Shown here: positions 36,750-48,680 of the stretch, piece by piece
Numbering within the stretch: the stretch's first letter is position 1
Layout of the letters: each line of letters begins with the position of its first letter
NCBI RefSeq assembly: GCF_025997855.1
Contig: NZ_AP026560.1
Location: 731,501-795,500, forward strand
Length of the DNA: 64,000 nucleotides
Origin: Deinococcus aetherius
Lineage (GTDB): Bacteria > Deinococcota > Deinococci > Deinococcales > Deinococcaceae
Reading direction: 5' to 3'
Made by a program: the position numbers and the translations under genes
Notes under the pieces: generated by a model
Told to the model about the DNA's origin: nothing
Database searches by the model: none
The model's input: the letters and a program-made list of their open reading frames with translations, nothing else

Positions 36750-38330
36750 TCACACCGTCGTCTCGCTCTCCAGTCGGCTCTTGCCCACGCCTGCGACGAT
36801 CTGATTGATGGCGTGCAGCCAGGCCCGCGCACTCGCCTCCACCACGTCGGTCGCCAGGCCGATGCCCATAACGGTGAGGCCGCCGAAGCGCACGCCCGCG
36901 CTGACCTCGCCCAGCGCCTCGTTGCCGCGCGTGACGCTTTGCAGGCGGTACGTCTCCAGCTCCGGCGTGATGCCGGTGGCCTGGGAGATCGCGTTCATGG
37001 CGGCGGCCACCGGGCCGTCCCCGGTCGAGGCCGCCTCGCGCAGGCCGTCCGGGGTTTCCAGCCGCACGGTCGCGGTCGGCGTGACGTGGGTGCCGCTCAG
37101 GACTTGCAGGCTGGCGAGGTGGAAGGTCTGCGCGACCTCGGCCCCGGCCTCCACCAGGGCACGCAGGTCGTCGGCGTAGATCTGGCCCTTGCGGTCGGCG
37201 AGTTCCTTGAAACGGGTGAACAGCACGCCCAGCGCCTCGTCGTTCAGGCCGAAGTCGTTCGTCCCATCGGTGAGGTATCCCAGGTCCGCCAGCGCCTTGC
37301 GGAAGGCAGCGCGCCCGCTGTGCTTGCCCATGACCATGACCGCCGCCTCGCGCCCCACGAGTTCGGCGTTCATGATCTCGTACGTTTCCTTGTGCTTGAG
37401 CACGCCGTCTTGATGAATCCCGCTCTCGTGCGCGAAGGCATTTTCCCCCACGATGGCCTTGTTGGGCTGCACGGGCATCCCGGTCAGGCGCGAGACCAGG
37501 CGCGACACCCGGTTGATCTCGCGGGTATGAATTCCGGTCTGCGCCTGGTAGTGGTCGCGGCGGGTGTGAATCGCCATCACGACCTCTTCCAGCGAGGTGT
37601 TCCCGGCGCGCTCCCCGATCCCGTTGACGGTACATTCGATCTGGGTAGCCCCGTTCTCGACCGCCGCCAGCGCGTTCGCGGTCGCCATGCCCAGGTCGTC
37701 GTGGCAGTGCGTGCTGATCTCCACCGGCCGTCCCCCCACGATCTCGTCGCGTACGCGCGCGATCAGGGCGCCGTACTCCTGCGGCGTGCCGTACCCCACG
37801 GTGTCGGGAATGTTGATGACGGTCGCGCCCGCCTCGATGGCCGCGCGGTACAGCCGGACCACGAAATCGAAGTCCGCCCGCATCACGTCCTGGCCGCTGA
37901 ACTCCACGTCGTCGGTGAACTGCCGTGCCAGGCGAACGGCCCCCACGCTCGACTCGATGACCTGCTCGGGCGTCTTGCGCAGCATGTGCTCGATCTGAAT
38001 GGTGCTGGCCGAGGTGAAGACGTGGATGCGGGACCGGGCCGCCGCCTCCAGCGCCCGCGCCGCCCGCTCGATGTCCGCCCGCGCCGTGCGCGCCAGCCCG
38101 CAGATCACCGGGCCGCGCACCTCGCGCGAGATCCGGGAGACGCACTCGAAGTCCCCGTCGCTGGTGATGGGAAACCCCGCCTCGATCACGTCCACCCCCA
38201 GCCGGGCGAGTTGGTGCGCGATTTCCAGCTTCTGCGCGTGGTTCAGCGCCACGCCCGGTGACTGCTCCCCGTCACGCAGGGTGGTGTCGAAGATGTGGAT
38301 GCGCCGCAGGTCGGTGGGTTGCTGGGTCAT
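36750..38330 (-). CDS. leuA: 2-isopropylmalate synthase
   Basis: It condenses acetyl-CoA with 2-ketoisovalerate, the first committed step of leucine synthesis. The 526-residue chain has the catalytic motif [13 protein letters not shown] (about 14-26), the metal-binding [16 protein letters not shown] (about 208-223), NGIGERAGN (about 235-243), and a C-terminal leucine-binding regulatory domain from about 395 ([13 protein letters not shown] and [20 protein letters not shown]). An AGGAG element lies upstream of the ATG. A leader peptide and terminator precede it, so transcription is probably attenuated by leucine. The substrate 2-ketoisovalerate depends on IlvC, which is interrupted nearby. Confidence 0.96.
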   Translation of the reverse strand: MTQQPTDLRRIHIFDTTLRDGEQSPGVALNHAQKLEIAHQLARLGVDVIEAGFPITSDGDFECVSRISREVRGPVICGLARTARADIERAARALEAAARSRIHVFTSASTIQIEHMLRKTPEQVIESSVGAVRLARQFTDDVEFSGQDVMRADFDFVVRLYRAAIEAGATVINIPDTVGYGTPQEYGALIARVRDEIVGGRPVEISTHCHDDLGMATANALAAVENGATQIECTVNGIGERAGNTSLEEVVMAIHTRRDHYQAQTGIHTREINRVSRLVSRLTGMPVQPNKAIVGENAFAHESGIHQDGVLKHKETYEIMNAELVGREAAVMVMGKHSGRAAFRKALADLGYLTDGTNDFGLNDEALGVLFTRFKELADRKGQIYADDLRALVEAGAEVAQTFHLASLQVLSGTHVTPTATVRLETPDGLREAASTGDGPVAAAMNAISQATGITPELETYRLQSVTRGNEALGEVSAGVRFGGLTVMGIGLATDVVEASARAWLHAINQIVAGVGKSRLESETTV

Positions 38331-38361
38331 GGCAGGCTCCTGAAGGATGAGAGGGGCGGAC

Positions 38362-38395
38362 AAAGAAAAAGCCCCGGAGGGCGGTTCCTCCGGGG
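38362..38395 (-). terminator. attenuator terminator upstream of leuA
   Basis: On the minus strand CCCCGGAGG (38395-38387) pairs with CCTCCGGGG (38380-38372) around a 6-nt loop, followed by CTTTTTCTTTG. It lies between the leader peptide stop and the leuA Shine-Dalgarno. Its 5' arm (CCGGAGGAAC) is perfectly complementary to GTTCCTCCGG inside the leader peptide codons, so two exclusive structures are possible. Confidence 0.8.
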
Positions 38396-38416
38396 GGTTC
38401 AACGGTTCCTCGCCGC

Positions 38417-38464
38417 TCACTCCACCGGAGGAACGCCAAGAAGAAGCAGGCCGAACACGTTCAT
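38417..38464 (-). CDS. leuL: leucine leader peptide of leuA
   Basis: A 15-residue frame, [15 protein letters not shown], followed by TGA, with four consecutive leucine codons (CTG CTT CTT CTT) at positions 6-9. It sits between a promoter and an intrinsic terminator just upstream of leuA, the layout of amino-acid attenuators. The codons right after the leucines (GTT CCT CCG G) can pair with the terminator 5' arm. A ribosome stalled at the first leucines would leave that segment free, and one reaching the stop would cover it. That logic is inference; the peptide and stem are seen directly. The ATG follows the -10 box by 7 nt. Confidence 0.8.
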   Translation of the reverse strand: MNVFGLLLLGVPPVE

Positions 38465-38471
38465 GGAGGGC

Positions 38472-38501
38472 ACTCTACTCACAGTCAGGCGCCCAGGGCA
38501 A
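38472..38501 (-). promoter_or_regulatory. promoter of the leu leader / leuA transcript
   Basis: On the minus strand TTGCCC (38501-38496), 18 bp, TAGAGT (38477-38472), then 7 nt to the leader ATG. The leader peptide would be translated without a Shine-Dalgarno. The ilv leader has the same spacing. Confidence 0.65.
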
Positions 38502-38521
38502 GGGGCCACGTCTAAACCGCT

Positions 38522-40306
38522 TTACGAAGGCGTCAGGCGCAGTGGCCCCGGCAGCCGGGGAAACACCCGCAGCCGGGGGTCGGGGTGGAGGCCCACCCGA
38601 TGCACGCAGGCGCTCAGCCGGGTGACTTCCGGGTGGGGGGCGGGCCGCGCCGGGCTGGACAGCGCCCACCGCCCATTCCCCCCGGGAACCCGGACGACGA
38701 CGAGGCGGGCGTTCTCGGGGAGGTCGCAGGGGTGCGCCACGCCGGGCGGTTCGTTCGGGGCGAAGCCCACGGCGAAGGCGAGGGCGCCGCCGTACGTCCA
38801 GGCCCGCAGCGGCCCGGCGGGGGAGGCCACGGTCGGATGCGCCTCCCGCCACGCCCGGGGCAGGCCCGGCACCTGCGCGAGGACGCCCAGCAGCACCGCC
38901 CCCGCCACGCCCGCCGCGAGGCCGTCGAGCGGCGAGCGCCGCCAGCGGGGCTTCTCGCCGTGAATCGCCTCGTGGACGAACCGTGCGCCGAACACCGCCA
39001 GCACCGCCACCAAGGCGAGCAGGAGGGCCGCCGTGATCCCGGTCCCCGGCTCCGGGCGGGCGAACAGGTCAGAGAGGACCGACGCCAGGATGGGGAGGAG
39101 CACCTGGGCGCACACGACGAGCGCCGCGAGGTTCAACCACACAATTACCTTCTCCCACACGCGCGGCAGGGCACCGGGGCGGGGCGGGGCCTCTCCCCGC
39201 CGCCCGAAGAACCCCCCCTCCCCGCTCAGGAAGGCGGGCACGGACCTCACGAGGACGGCCGCCGACACCAGCGCCAGCAGCGGGAGGCCGACCAGCGTCC
39301 CCGGCGTGAAGGCGAGCGGGAAGGCGGAGAGCCCGAGGAGGAGCAGCCCGCCCAGCCCCACCAGCCCCGCGACCAGGGCGGCCCGGGCCCGGGCCTGCCG
39401 CTCGGGGAGGGTGTACGCGGCGCGGTAGGCCTCCCGGTAACGCAGCCGGACGGGCAGCGAGCGCCAGCCCCACCCCAGGCCCAGCCCGGCGAGCAGGGTC
39501 CCGAGGGCGCCCACACCTCCCAGCCGCACCCCCGCCCGGAGGGTCAGCCACCCGAGCGCCACCGCGAAGGCCAGACCTCCCAGCCTGGACCACGGGGTCC
39601 CGCGCCCGGTGAGGAGCTGCCGCAGCCAGCGGCGGGCGAAGGGGTCCGCCGGGTGGGCCCGGAGGCGGGCGTGCAGCTCGGGGATGGCGGCCGTGCCGCG
39701 CCGCCGCCCCAGGCCGAGCAGCCGCAGGTTGTGCGCCAGCGCGTGCCCGGGATTCTGGGCGAGGGCCCGCGCGATCTCCGCGTCGAACTGCCCCCAGTCC
39801 CGCCGGGCGCCCAGCAGGCTCGCGTAGGCGTGCAGGGCCGCGCCGTCGCCGTCGCCGGGCGAGAGGGCCTCCAACTGGCCCGCGCTCTCCCGCGCTCCTG
39901 GCAGCCACGCCGGGTCGCGCCGCCGGGGCGGGGTGGTGTCCGCCAGCAGCAGGGCGCTCAGCCCCCGCTCGAAGTGGGCGGCGGGGAGGTCGGGCTCCAG
40001 CCGCAGGGCCTCCCGCGCCGCCGCCAGCGCCTCGCCGTGCTGTCCCAGACGGCGGTAGGCCCGCGCCAGCACGACCTGCGTCCAGGCCCACCCGGGATCG
40101 GCGGCGACTGCCCGCCGCGCCATCCGCAGCGCCTCCGGCCCCTCGTTCAGGTCCACGAGCAGGTCCACCACGCGCACGAGGAGCGCGGGGTCGTCCGGGT
40201 CCCGCAGCAGCGCCTCCCGCAACACGGCGAGCGCCTCGCGGGGGCGGCCCAGCTCCAGCAGGGCCGAAGAGCGCGTCAGGGGGGAGGCGGACTCTGCGGA
40301 GGTCAC
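38522..40306 (-). CDS. TPR-repeat integral membrane protein
   Basis: A 594-residue protein. Residues about 10-260 are tetratricopeptide-like helices (LGRPREALAVLREALLRDPD, LGQHGEALAAAREALRLEPD). The C-terminal half has about eight hydrophobic helices from residue 265 to 510 and ends in a Pro/Arg-rich soluble tail. A HEAIHGEK motif near 486 lies between helices and could be a membrane metalloprotease-like HExxH, though no second motif is seen. The GTG start is 11 nt past the stop of the AAA gene. Probable partner of that ATPase; function unknown. Confidence 0.65.
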   Translation of the reverse strand: MTSAESASPLTRSSALLELGRPREALAVLREALLRDPDDPALLVRVVDLLVDLNEGPEALRMARRAVAADPGWAWTQVVLARAYRRLGQHGEALAAAREALRLEPDLPAAHFERGLSALLLADTTPPRRRDPAWLPGARESAGQLEALSPGDGDGAALHAYASLLGARRDWGQFDAEIARALAQNPGHALAHNLRLLGLGRRRGTAAIPELHARLRAHPADPFARRWLRQLLTGRGTPWSRLGGLAFAVALGWLTLRAGVRLGGVGALGTLLAGLGLGWGWRSLPVRLRYREAYRAAYTLPERQARARAALVAGLVGLGGLLLLGLSAFPLAFTPGTLVGLPLLALVSAAVLVRSVPAFLSGEGGFFGRRGEAPPRPGALPRVWEKVIVWLNLAALVVCAQVLLPILASVLSDLFARPEPGTGITAALLLALVAVLAVFGARFVHEAIHGEKPRWRRSPLDGLAAGVAGAVLLGVLAQVPGLPRAWREAHPTVASPAGPLRAWTYGGALAFAVGFAPNEPPGVAHPCDLPENARLVVVRVPGGNGRWALSSPARPAPHPEVTRLSACVHRVGLHPDPRLRVFPRLPGPLRLTPS

Positions 40307-40317
40307 CTGGCGGGCAC

Positions 40318-41595
40318 CTAGAGCCGCCGCCGTTCCCGCAGCAGGGCGGCCAGGTCGTCGTACTGCCCCCCCGCGTTCGCGTAGGCCACATAGTTGCGGG
40401 CGTGCTCCAGCCACTCGGCCGTGGAGGGCCGCGCCTCCCGCAACGCCTCGCGGAAGTCGGCCATGCGGACGGGTCGCGCCCTGCCCGTCCGGTACGCCTC
40501 GCCCAGCGCCCGCTCGGTCGCCGCCTCGCACACCGCCCGCACGTCCGCCCCGGAAAAGCCCTCGGTCTGCCGGGCCAGCCACCCCGCGTCCAGCCCCTCG
40601 ACCGGACGCCCGGCCATGAAGCTCCCGAACATCGCCGCCCGCGCCGCCGTGTCGGGCGGAGGCACGAGCACCGCCGTCCCCAGGCGGCCCGGGCGCCGCA
40701 ACGCCATGTCCACGTCCCAGGGGGCGTTCGTGGCCGCCAGGACGAACACGCCGTCACGCTCGCCCAGGCCGTCGAGTTCGCGCAGCAGCACCTGGGTGAC
40801 GTGGTGCGAGCGGCCCCGGTCCACATGCCGCCCGCGCCCCAGGGCGTCCACCTCGTCGAAGAAGAGGACGCAGGGGGCGTGCCGCCGCGCCGACGCGAAC
40901 ACCCCCTGCACGTTGCGCTCGGCGTTGCCCAGCCACATGTCGAGCACGTCCGCGACGGTGACCTCCAGGAAGCGCGCCCCGAGTTCGCCCGCCACCGCCC
41001 GCGCCACGAAGGTCTTGCCGCAGCCCGGCGGGCCGTACAGCAGCAGCCCCCCGCCGCGCCGCCCCCCGTACACAGCGGCGAGTTGGGGGTGACGCAGCGG
41101 GCCCAGCAGCGAGCGGTCCAGCCGCTCCTTGAGGGCCGTCATGCCCACCACGTCCTTCAGGGTCACGTCACCCGCCACCGGCTGCCAGCGCGACTCGAAG
41201 TCCGTCAGCCCCGGCCCGGCCTGGGGGGAGGGCGCGGGCGCTCCCGTCAGGTCCTCGTCCTCGGGCTGGCCGGAGCCGTCGTTCCAGCCGTCGGCGGAGG
41301 CGGTCTGCCGCCGGGGTGGAGCGTCCTGCCCCTGCCCGTACTGGTAGAGTGCGTTGAGGAGAAGCTGGTACTGCCCCGCCGCCTGGCTGTCTCCCGCCAG
41401 GTCCGCCGCTCGCACTGCCAGGGCAAGGGCCCCCTGGTGGGTCGGGTCCGACGCCAGCCACACCCGCACGAGCGGCAGCGCCTCGGGCCCCCGCCCGGCA
41501 TCGAGCAGCACCCGCACCAGATGCTCGCGCAGGGCCGCGTCCTCGGGACTCGCCTCCAGCGCCGCCCGCAGGGCCGCGATCACCGAGTCACTCAC
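40318..41595 (-). CDS. AAA family ATPase with N-terminal TPR-like region
   Basis: A 425-residue ATPase of the FtsH/Cdc48/spastin-like AAA clade. The N-terminal 95 residues form TPR-like helices, followed by a flexible linker rich in Pro/Asp/Gly, then the AAA module with Walker A GPPGCGKT (188-195), Walker B FFDEVD (245-250), sensor/SRH ATNAPWDVDMALRRPGRLG (about 288-306) and a helical lid. No protease domain is fused, so it probably remodels a partner, perhaps the adjacent TPR membrane protein. It starts with GTG, 70 bp past the SWIM gene. Confidence 0.85.
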   Translation of the reverse strand: MSDSVIAALRAALEASPEDAALREHLVRVLLDAGRGPEALPLVRVWLASDPTHQGALALAVRAADLAGDSQAAGQYQLLLNALYQYGQGQDAPPRRQTASADGWNDGSGQPEDEDLTGAPAPSPQAGPGLTDFESRWQPVAGDVTLKDVVGMTALKERLDRSLLGPLRHPQLAAVYGGRRGGGLLLYGPPGCGKTFVARAVAGELGARFLEVTVADVLDMWLGNAERNVQGVFASARRHAPCVLFFDEVDALGRGRHVDRGRSHHVTQVLLRELDGLGERDGVFVLAATNAPWDVDMALRRPGRLGTAVLVPPPDTAARAAMFGSFMAGRPVEGLDAGWLARQTEGFSGADVRAVCEAATERALGEAYRTGRARPVRMADFREALREARPSTAEWLEHARNYVAYANAGGQYDDLAALLRERRRL

Positions 41596-41665
41596 CCGCC
41601 GTCACCCATGCTGCGCTCATGGTTGAGAGTCTAGCCGTCCCCACGGGCACAGGCGGAGGGGAGGC

Positions 41666-43360
41666 TCAGAGCAGCCCCGCCTGCCGCAACTCGTCCCGCA
41701 GGGCCGGGAGCTGGGGTTGCCGGGCCACCACGGCGCGAACCTGGGCGGCCGTCTCCTCGCGCCCGACCAGCCCGGGCAGGCGGGCCAGAATTCGCGCGGC
41801 CTCGCGGTACGAGCCCCGGCTGCGCCCGTCGATGTGCAGCTGGGCGGCGCGCACGATCAGGGGCACGGCCCGCCCCGGGTCGAGCTGCCCGGCGAGGGTC
41901 AGGAGGTGGGCGGCGGGGACGTTCTTCCGCTCCCCGGCGAGGCGCAGGGCGTCTTCCGCCAGCCCCTCGCGCAGGAGCAGCCCCATCAGGGTGAGGGTGT
42001 GCGCCTCCTGCTTCCAGAGGCGCCCGACGATCCCCTCGCGCTCCGCCTCCCAGTTCGGGCTGACCTCCCTCTGCGCCGTCAGCCACGCCTCGCCGGGCCG
42101 CGCCAGCACCTCCTCGCGGGCCAGGGCGTGTGCCTCCCTCTTTCGTCCAGTCGCCGCATACCGCTCGAAGAGCCAGCGGCGAACATCGGGGCGGGCCAGC
42201 GCCTCGCGCGCCAGGTCTTCGAGGAGGGGAAGCTGACCCCGGGCCGCGAAGACGGGTTCCAGTTCGGGGAAATGGGCGCGCTGCCCCGCCTCCCGCACGG
42301 CCCGCCGCGCGTCCTCCGCCCGGCCGCGTTCCAGCAGGAACTCCAGCAACTCGCCCAGGTCGCCGCTCGCGCGCAGCAGGGCCTCGGCCTCCTCGTCGTT
42401 CAGGCTGTCGGCGGTCAGCCCGTAGAGGATGCCCGCGTACTGTTGCCGCTCGTGCTCATACCGCGCCCCCTTCATCAGGCCCCGCAGCAACTCCAGAAAG
42501 CCCGGCCACTCCTCCTCCCGCAGCGCCGCCACGAACTCCGCGAACGCCTCGTCCTCCAGGTTGCCCCGCCCGGACGCCACCTCGGCCTGCACCGCCTCTA
42601 TCGCCTCGGCCCGGGCCTCCTCGTCCAGTTTGCCGCTCGCCAGCAGGTGTTCCACGGCAACCAGCGCCCGCCGCTGAAGCTCGTCCAGCCCCCAGTCGAA
42701 ATCGTCGTCGTAGGTGTCCTCCACCTCGTCCAGCACGGCGAGGTAGGTGTCGAGCACCTGCGCCGCCCACGCCGAGTCCAGCGCCTCCAGGTTCTCCAGC
42801 AGGGCGTCCGCCCCCTCCAGCACGAGGTCAATTGCCTCGGTGTCCGGCCCCTCGCCCTCGTGGTCCCACTCGGGGTTGTAGGTGCGGCGAATCGCGTCGA
42901 AGGCCGCCTCGATCCGCTCGCGGGCGCTGCCGGTGCGGGCACTGCGGGCGGAACTGGCATGAAGGAGGGCCTCCAGTTCCGGCGCGCGGTCGAGCATCCG
43001 GTGGATGAGGCGGTGGAGTTCGGGCACGCTCAGGCCCTCCAGCACCTCGGAGAGTTCGGGGAGAGCGGTGAAGGCCGCCCGGTCCTCCACTGCCCTCGCC
43101 AGCAGGGCCGCGACGTGTTTGCAGTGTCCTCCGCCGCCTACCGGGCAGGAACAGCGGGCCGAAACCACCTCGCCGCCCTCCACGGTGGCCCGCACCCCAT
43201 ACGGCTCCTGCCCGTAAGCCGTCCCGCGCAGCACGGTCGCCGCCCCCTCCGGCCGCGCGCTCAGGCCGGTGAGGTCACGCACGTAGGACTGCCCTTTCCT
43301 CCACTCGTGCTCGCCGCTCCAGGCGAGGGCGTCCTGCCGACGCAGGGTGAACGTGGTCAT
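41666..43360 (-). CDS. SWIM zinc-finger domain protein
   Basis: A 564-residue protein. The SWIM motif is CSCPVGGGGHCKH, with Cys70, Cys72, Cys80 and His82 (CxC-x7-CxH), expected to bind zinc and possibly nucleic acid or protein. The remaining 480 residues are helical repeats rich in Glu, Ala and Leu, resembling the alpha-solenoid of bacterial SWIM proteins, with no enzyme motif. In many bacteria SWIM proteins are encoded beside AAA ATPases of the MoxR type; here the neighbour is a classical AAA ATPase instead. Confidence 0.85.
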   Translation of the reverse strand: MTTFTLRRQDALAWSGEHEWRKGQSYVRDLTGLSARPEGAATVLRGTAYGQEPYGVRATVEGGEVVSARCSCPVGGGGHCKHVAALLARAVEDRAAFTALPELSEVLEGLSVPELHRLIHRMLDRAPELEALLHASSARSARTGSARERIEAAFDAIRRTYNPEWDHEGEGPDTEAIDLVLEGADALLENLEALDSAWAAQVLDTYLAVLDEVEDTYDDDFDWGLDELQRRALVAVEHLLASGKLDEEARAEAIEAVQAEVASGRGNLEDEAFAEFVAALREEEWPGFLELLRGLMKGARYEHERQQYAGILYGLTADSLNDEEAEALLRASGDLGELLEFLLERGRAEDARRAVREAGQRAHFPELEPVFAARGQLPLLEDLAREALARPDVRRWLFERYAATGRKREAHALAREEVLARPGEAWLTAQREVSPNWEAEREGIVGRLWKQEAHTLTLMGLLLREGLAEDALRLAGERKNVPAAHLLTLAGQLDPGRAVPLIVRAAQLHIDGRSRGSYREAARILARLPGLVGREETAAQVRAVVARQPQLPALRDELRQAGLL

Positions 43361-43396
43361 GGGGACATGCTAAGGCGGTTGGAATGAGCAAGGGAA

Positions 43397-43427
43397 AGCG
43401 GCCAGCCCCCCGAAAAGGCTGACCGCT
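43397..43427 (-). terminator. intrinsic terminator of ilvC
   Basis: On the minus strand AGCGGTCAGCC (43427-43417) pairs with GGCTGGCCGCT (43407-43397) with one mismatch around a 9-nt loop, followed by TTCCC. It begins 24 nt past the ilvC stop. Confidence 0.6.
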
Positions 43428-43697
43428 GACGGCTGAGAGCTGACCGCTCCTTACACCTCCAGCGCCTGCTTGTTGATGAAGGGCATCTTGCCCCGCAACT
43501 CCTTGCCCACCGTCTCCAGCAGGTGATCGCGCATCTTGCGGCGCTGCTCGTTCATGTAGGGGAAACCGCTCTCGGCGTCCTGAATGAACTGCCCGGCGAA
43601 CTTGCCGCTCTGGATGTCCCCCAGCACGTTTTTCATCTCGGCCTTCGTCTGATCCGTGATGATGCGCGGGCCGGTCACGTAGTCGCCGAACTCGGCC

Positions 43698-43753
<56 letters not shown>

Positions 43754-43982
43754 GATCAGCTTGACCTCGTGCAATGTCTCGAAGTAGGCGATCTCTGGCT
43801 GATAGCCCGCCTCCACCAGCGTCTCGAAGCCCGCCTGGATCAAGTGCGTGACGCCGCCGCACAGCACCGACTGCTCCCCGAAGAGGTCCGTCTCCGTCTC
43901 CTCCTTGAAGGTCGTCTCCAGCACGCCCGCCCGGGTGCCGCCGATGCCACGGGCGTAGGCCAGCGCGACCTCACGGGCCCCC

Positions 43983-44020
<38 letters not shown>

Positions 44021-44117
44021 CCCCGCCCCGTCCACGTACACGCGGCGCAGCATGTGCCCGGGTCCCTTGGGCGCGACCAGGAACACGTCCACGCCCTGCG
44101 GCGGCTTGATGCGCCCG

Positions 44118-44149
<32 letters not shown>

Positions 44150-44441
44150 CGCCTTGCCGTCCGTGAGGTTCGGGGCAATGCTCTCCTCGTAGACCTTCGG
44201 TTGCGTCTCGTCGGGGATGAGCAGCATCACCACGTCCGCCTCCCGCGTCGCGTCCTCGATGCTGGTCACGCGCAGGCCCGCCTGCTCGGCCTTGACCCGG
44301 CTGCTCGACCCTTCCCGCAGCCCGACCACCACCTTCAGGCCGCTGTCCCGCAGGTTCTGCGCGTGCGCGTGCGCCTGCGAGCCGTAGCCGATGATGGCGA
44401 TCAGCTTGTCCTCGATGGGGGAGAGGGAGACGTCGCGGTCG

Positions 44442-44446
44442 TAGTA
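44442..44446. repeat. left copy of the 5-bp target duplication
   Basis: TAGTA here and TAGTA at 45324-45328 flank the insertion element and derive from the two tyrosine codons of ilvC. Confidence 0.75.
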
Positions 44447-45323
<877 letters not shown>

Positions 45324-45418
45324 TAGTACATTTTCGCAGCCATTGGGGGATTCTCCTACAGAGTGTGAGGTGGAGGGGAATGTGGGCTAGGGGAGGGTGG
45401 GCGGCGTGCAACCCCTCC

Positions 45419-45517
45419 GCCCCCTACGGGGGCACCTCCCCTTGAAAGGGAGGCTGTGAAGTGCTCTTCAAGCCGTGCTTTTTGGCTCCCTTCCCAGGGG
45501 AGCCGTCAGCGAAGCTG
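45419..45517. repeat. cluster of four palindromes between ilvN and ilvC
   Basis: Four hairpins follow each other: GCCCCC-tac-GGGGGC (45419-45433), CCTCCC...GGGAGG (45435-45453), GGCTCCC...GGGAGCC (45482-45502) and GTCAGC-gaa-GCTGAC (45503-45517). The second is related to the repeats near 2851 and 29402. This is a dispersed intergenic repeat of REP type, or a processing or attenuation site between ilvN and ilvC. Confidence 0.55.
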
Positions 45518-45537
45518 ACTGAGGGGTCGCCTTCGAC

Positions 45538-47870
<2,333 letters not shown>

Positions 47871-48058
47871 GCGTTCCTCCTTACGGTCCCCTTCGGGATT
47901 CCCGCCCATCGTGCTTCCAGAAGACGCGCGCCACGCTGACCTCTCGGCGGCGCGGCGCGAAATGACGACCCTCCCCGGGCGGTCTCTCTGTGTCGGCGTT
48001 GTTCCCCGTTCCCCATATCCGGTGTCTCCTTTGCCCGTTCAGCACCCTCTCCTCAACG

Positions 48059-48087
48059 AAAACCCCCGCCCGGTCGTGGGGCGGGGG
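48059..48087 (-). terminator. attenuator terminator upstream of ilvB
   Basis: On the minus strand CCCCCGCCC (48087-48079) pairs with GGGCGGGGG (48071-48063) around a 7-nt loop, followed directly by TTTTCG. It comes 27 nt after the leader peptide stop. The leader segment GGCGCCGGGGG right after its last leucine codon can pair with the terminator 5' arm (CCCCCCGCC). Confidence 0.8.
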
Positions 48088-48114
48088 GTGGCACGCGCTC
48101 GCGCTCAGCAGCCA

Positions 48115-48159
48115 TCAACCCCCGGCGCCAAGAAGTACCACCACGAGAATGCGGCTCAT
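48115..48159 (-). CDS. ilvL: Ile/Leu/Val leader peptide of the ilvBN operon
   Basis: A 14-residue frame, MSRILVVVLLGAGG, then TGA, with seven consecutive branched-chain codons (I4, L5, V6-8, L9-10). A strong terminator follows 27 nt later, and the ilvB gene after that. This is the classical layout of ilv attenuators, where scarcity of any of the three charged tRNAs stalls the ribosome. There is no Shine-Dalgarno; the ATG is 7 nt from the -10 box. Stall-dependent antitermination is inferred from family knowledge and the complementary segments. Confidence 0.82.
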   Translation of the reverse strand: MSRILVVVLLGAGG

Positions 48160-48166
48160 GGGCTTC

Positions 48167-48196
48167 ACCCTACGGCGTGAGCAGGCGGATGATCAA
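48167..48196 (-). promoter_or_regulatory. promoter of the ilv leader / ilvBN transcript
   Basis: On the minus strand TTGATC (48196-48191), 18 bp, TAGGGT (48172-48167), then 7 nt to the leader ATG. This is the same geometry as at leuA. Confidence 0.65.
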
Positions 48197-48269
48197 GGCG
48201 CGTCTAGATGAGGCGAGCGGTACGGGAGAGGGAACAAACGGGCGTTCGGAACAGGGCGGAGGTGGATTT

Positions 48270-48680
48270 TCAGCCAGCGCGTCGGGCCTGCACGAAGGCG
48301 ATGAGCAAAATCCAGGCCACACCCCACAGGAGCGACGTGGCGACCAGGAAGAGCTGGGCGGGCGGCAGCCCGTAGATGGCTGGAAAGAACGTCAGGGCGA
48401 GGCTGTCGAGCAGCATGGCGGTGAGGGACATGACCACCGCAGCGGGCAGAATGGCGCTTCCCCCGGCGCCGCCGAGGGTGACACCCACCCGGAGGAACGC
48501 CCAGGCGACGGGAATGAATAGCGCGAAGACGAGGGGAAGCGCCGCATTTCCCGGCACGAGCACGAAGGGTCCCAGCACGCGGAACATCATCGCGGCCAGG
48601 AACCACAGCGCGACCCCGAGGGCGACGAGGAGGGGCAGGCGCAGGGCTGGACGGGACGGTGAAACGGTGGCAGTCGTCAT
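48270..48680 (-). CDS. DUF5367-like membrane protein
   Basis: A 136-residue protein with four membrane helices (about 14-34, 41-60, 72-94, 104-128), similar in plan to DUF5367 proteins that often accompany TetR regulators. Function is not known. AGGAGG lies 5 nt before the ATG, and the ATG overlaps the TetR stop by 4 bp, so the pair is co-transcribed. Confidence 0.7.
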   Translation of the reverse strand: MTTATVSPSRPALRLPLLVALGVALWFLAAMMFRVLGPFVLVPGNAALPLVFALFIPVAWAFLRVGVTLGGAGGSAILPAAVVMSLTAMLLDSLALTFFPAIYGLPPAQLFLVATSLLWGVAWILLIAFVQARRAG

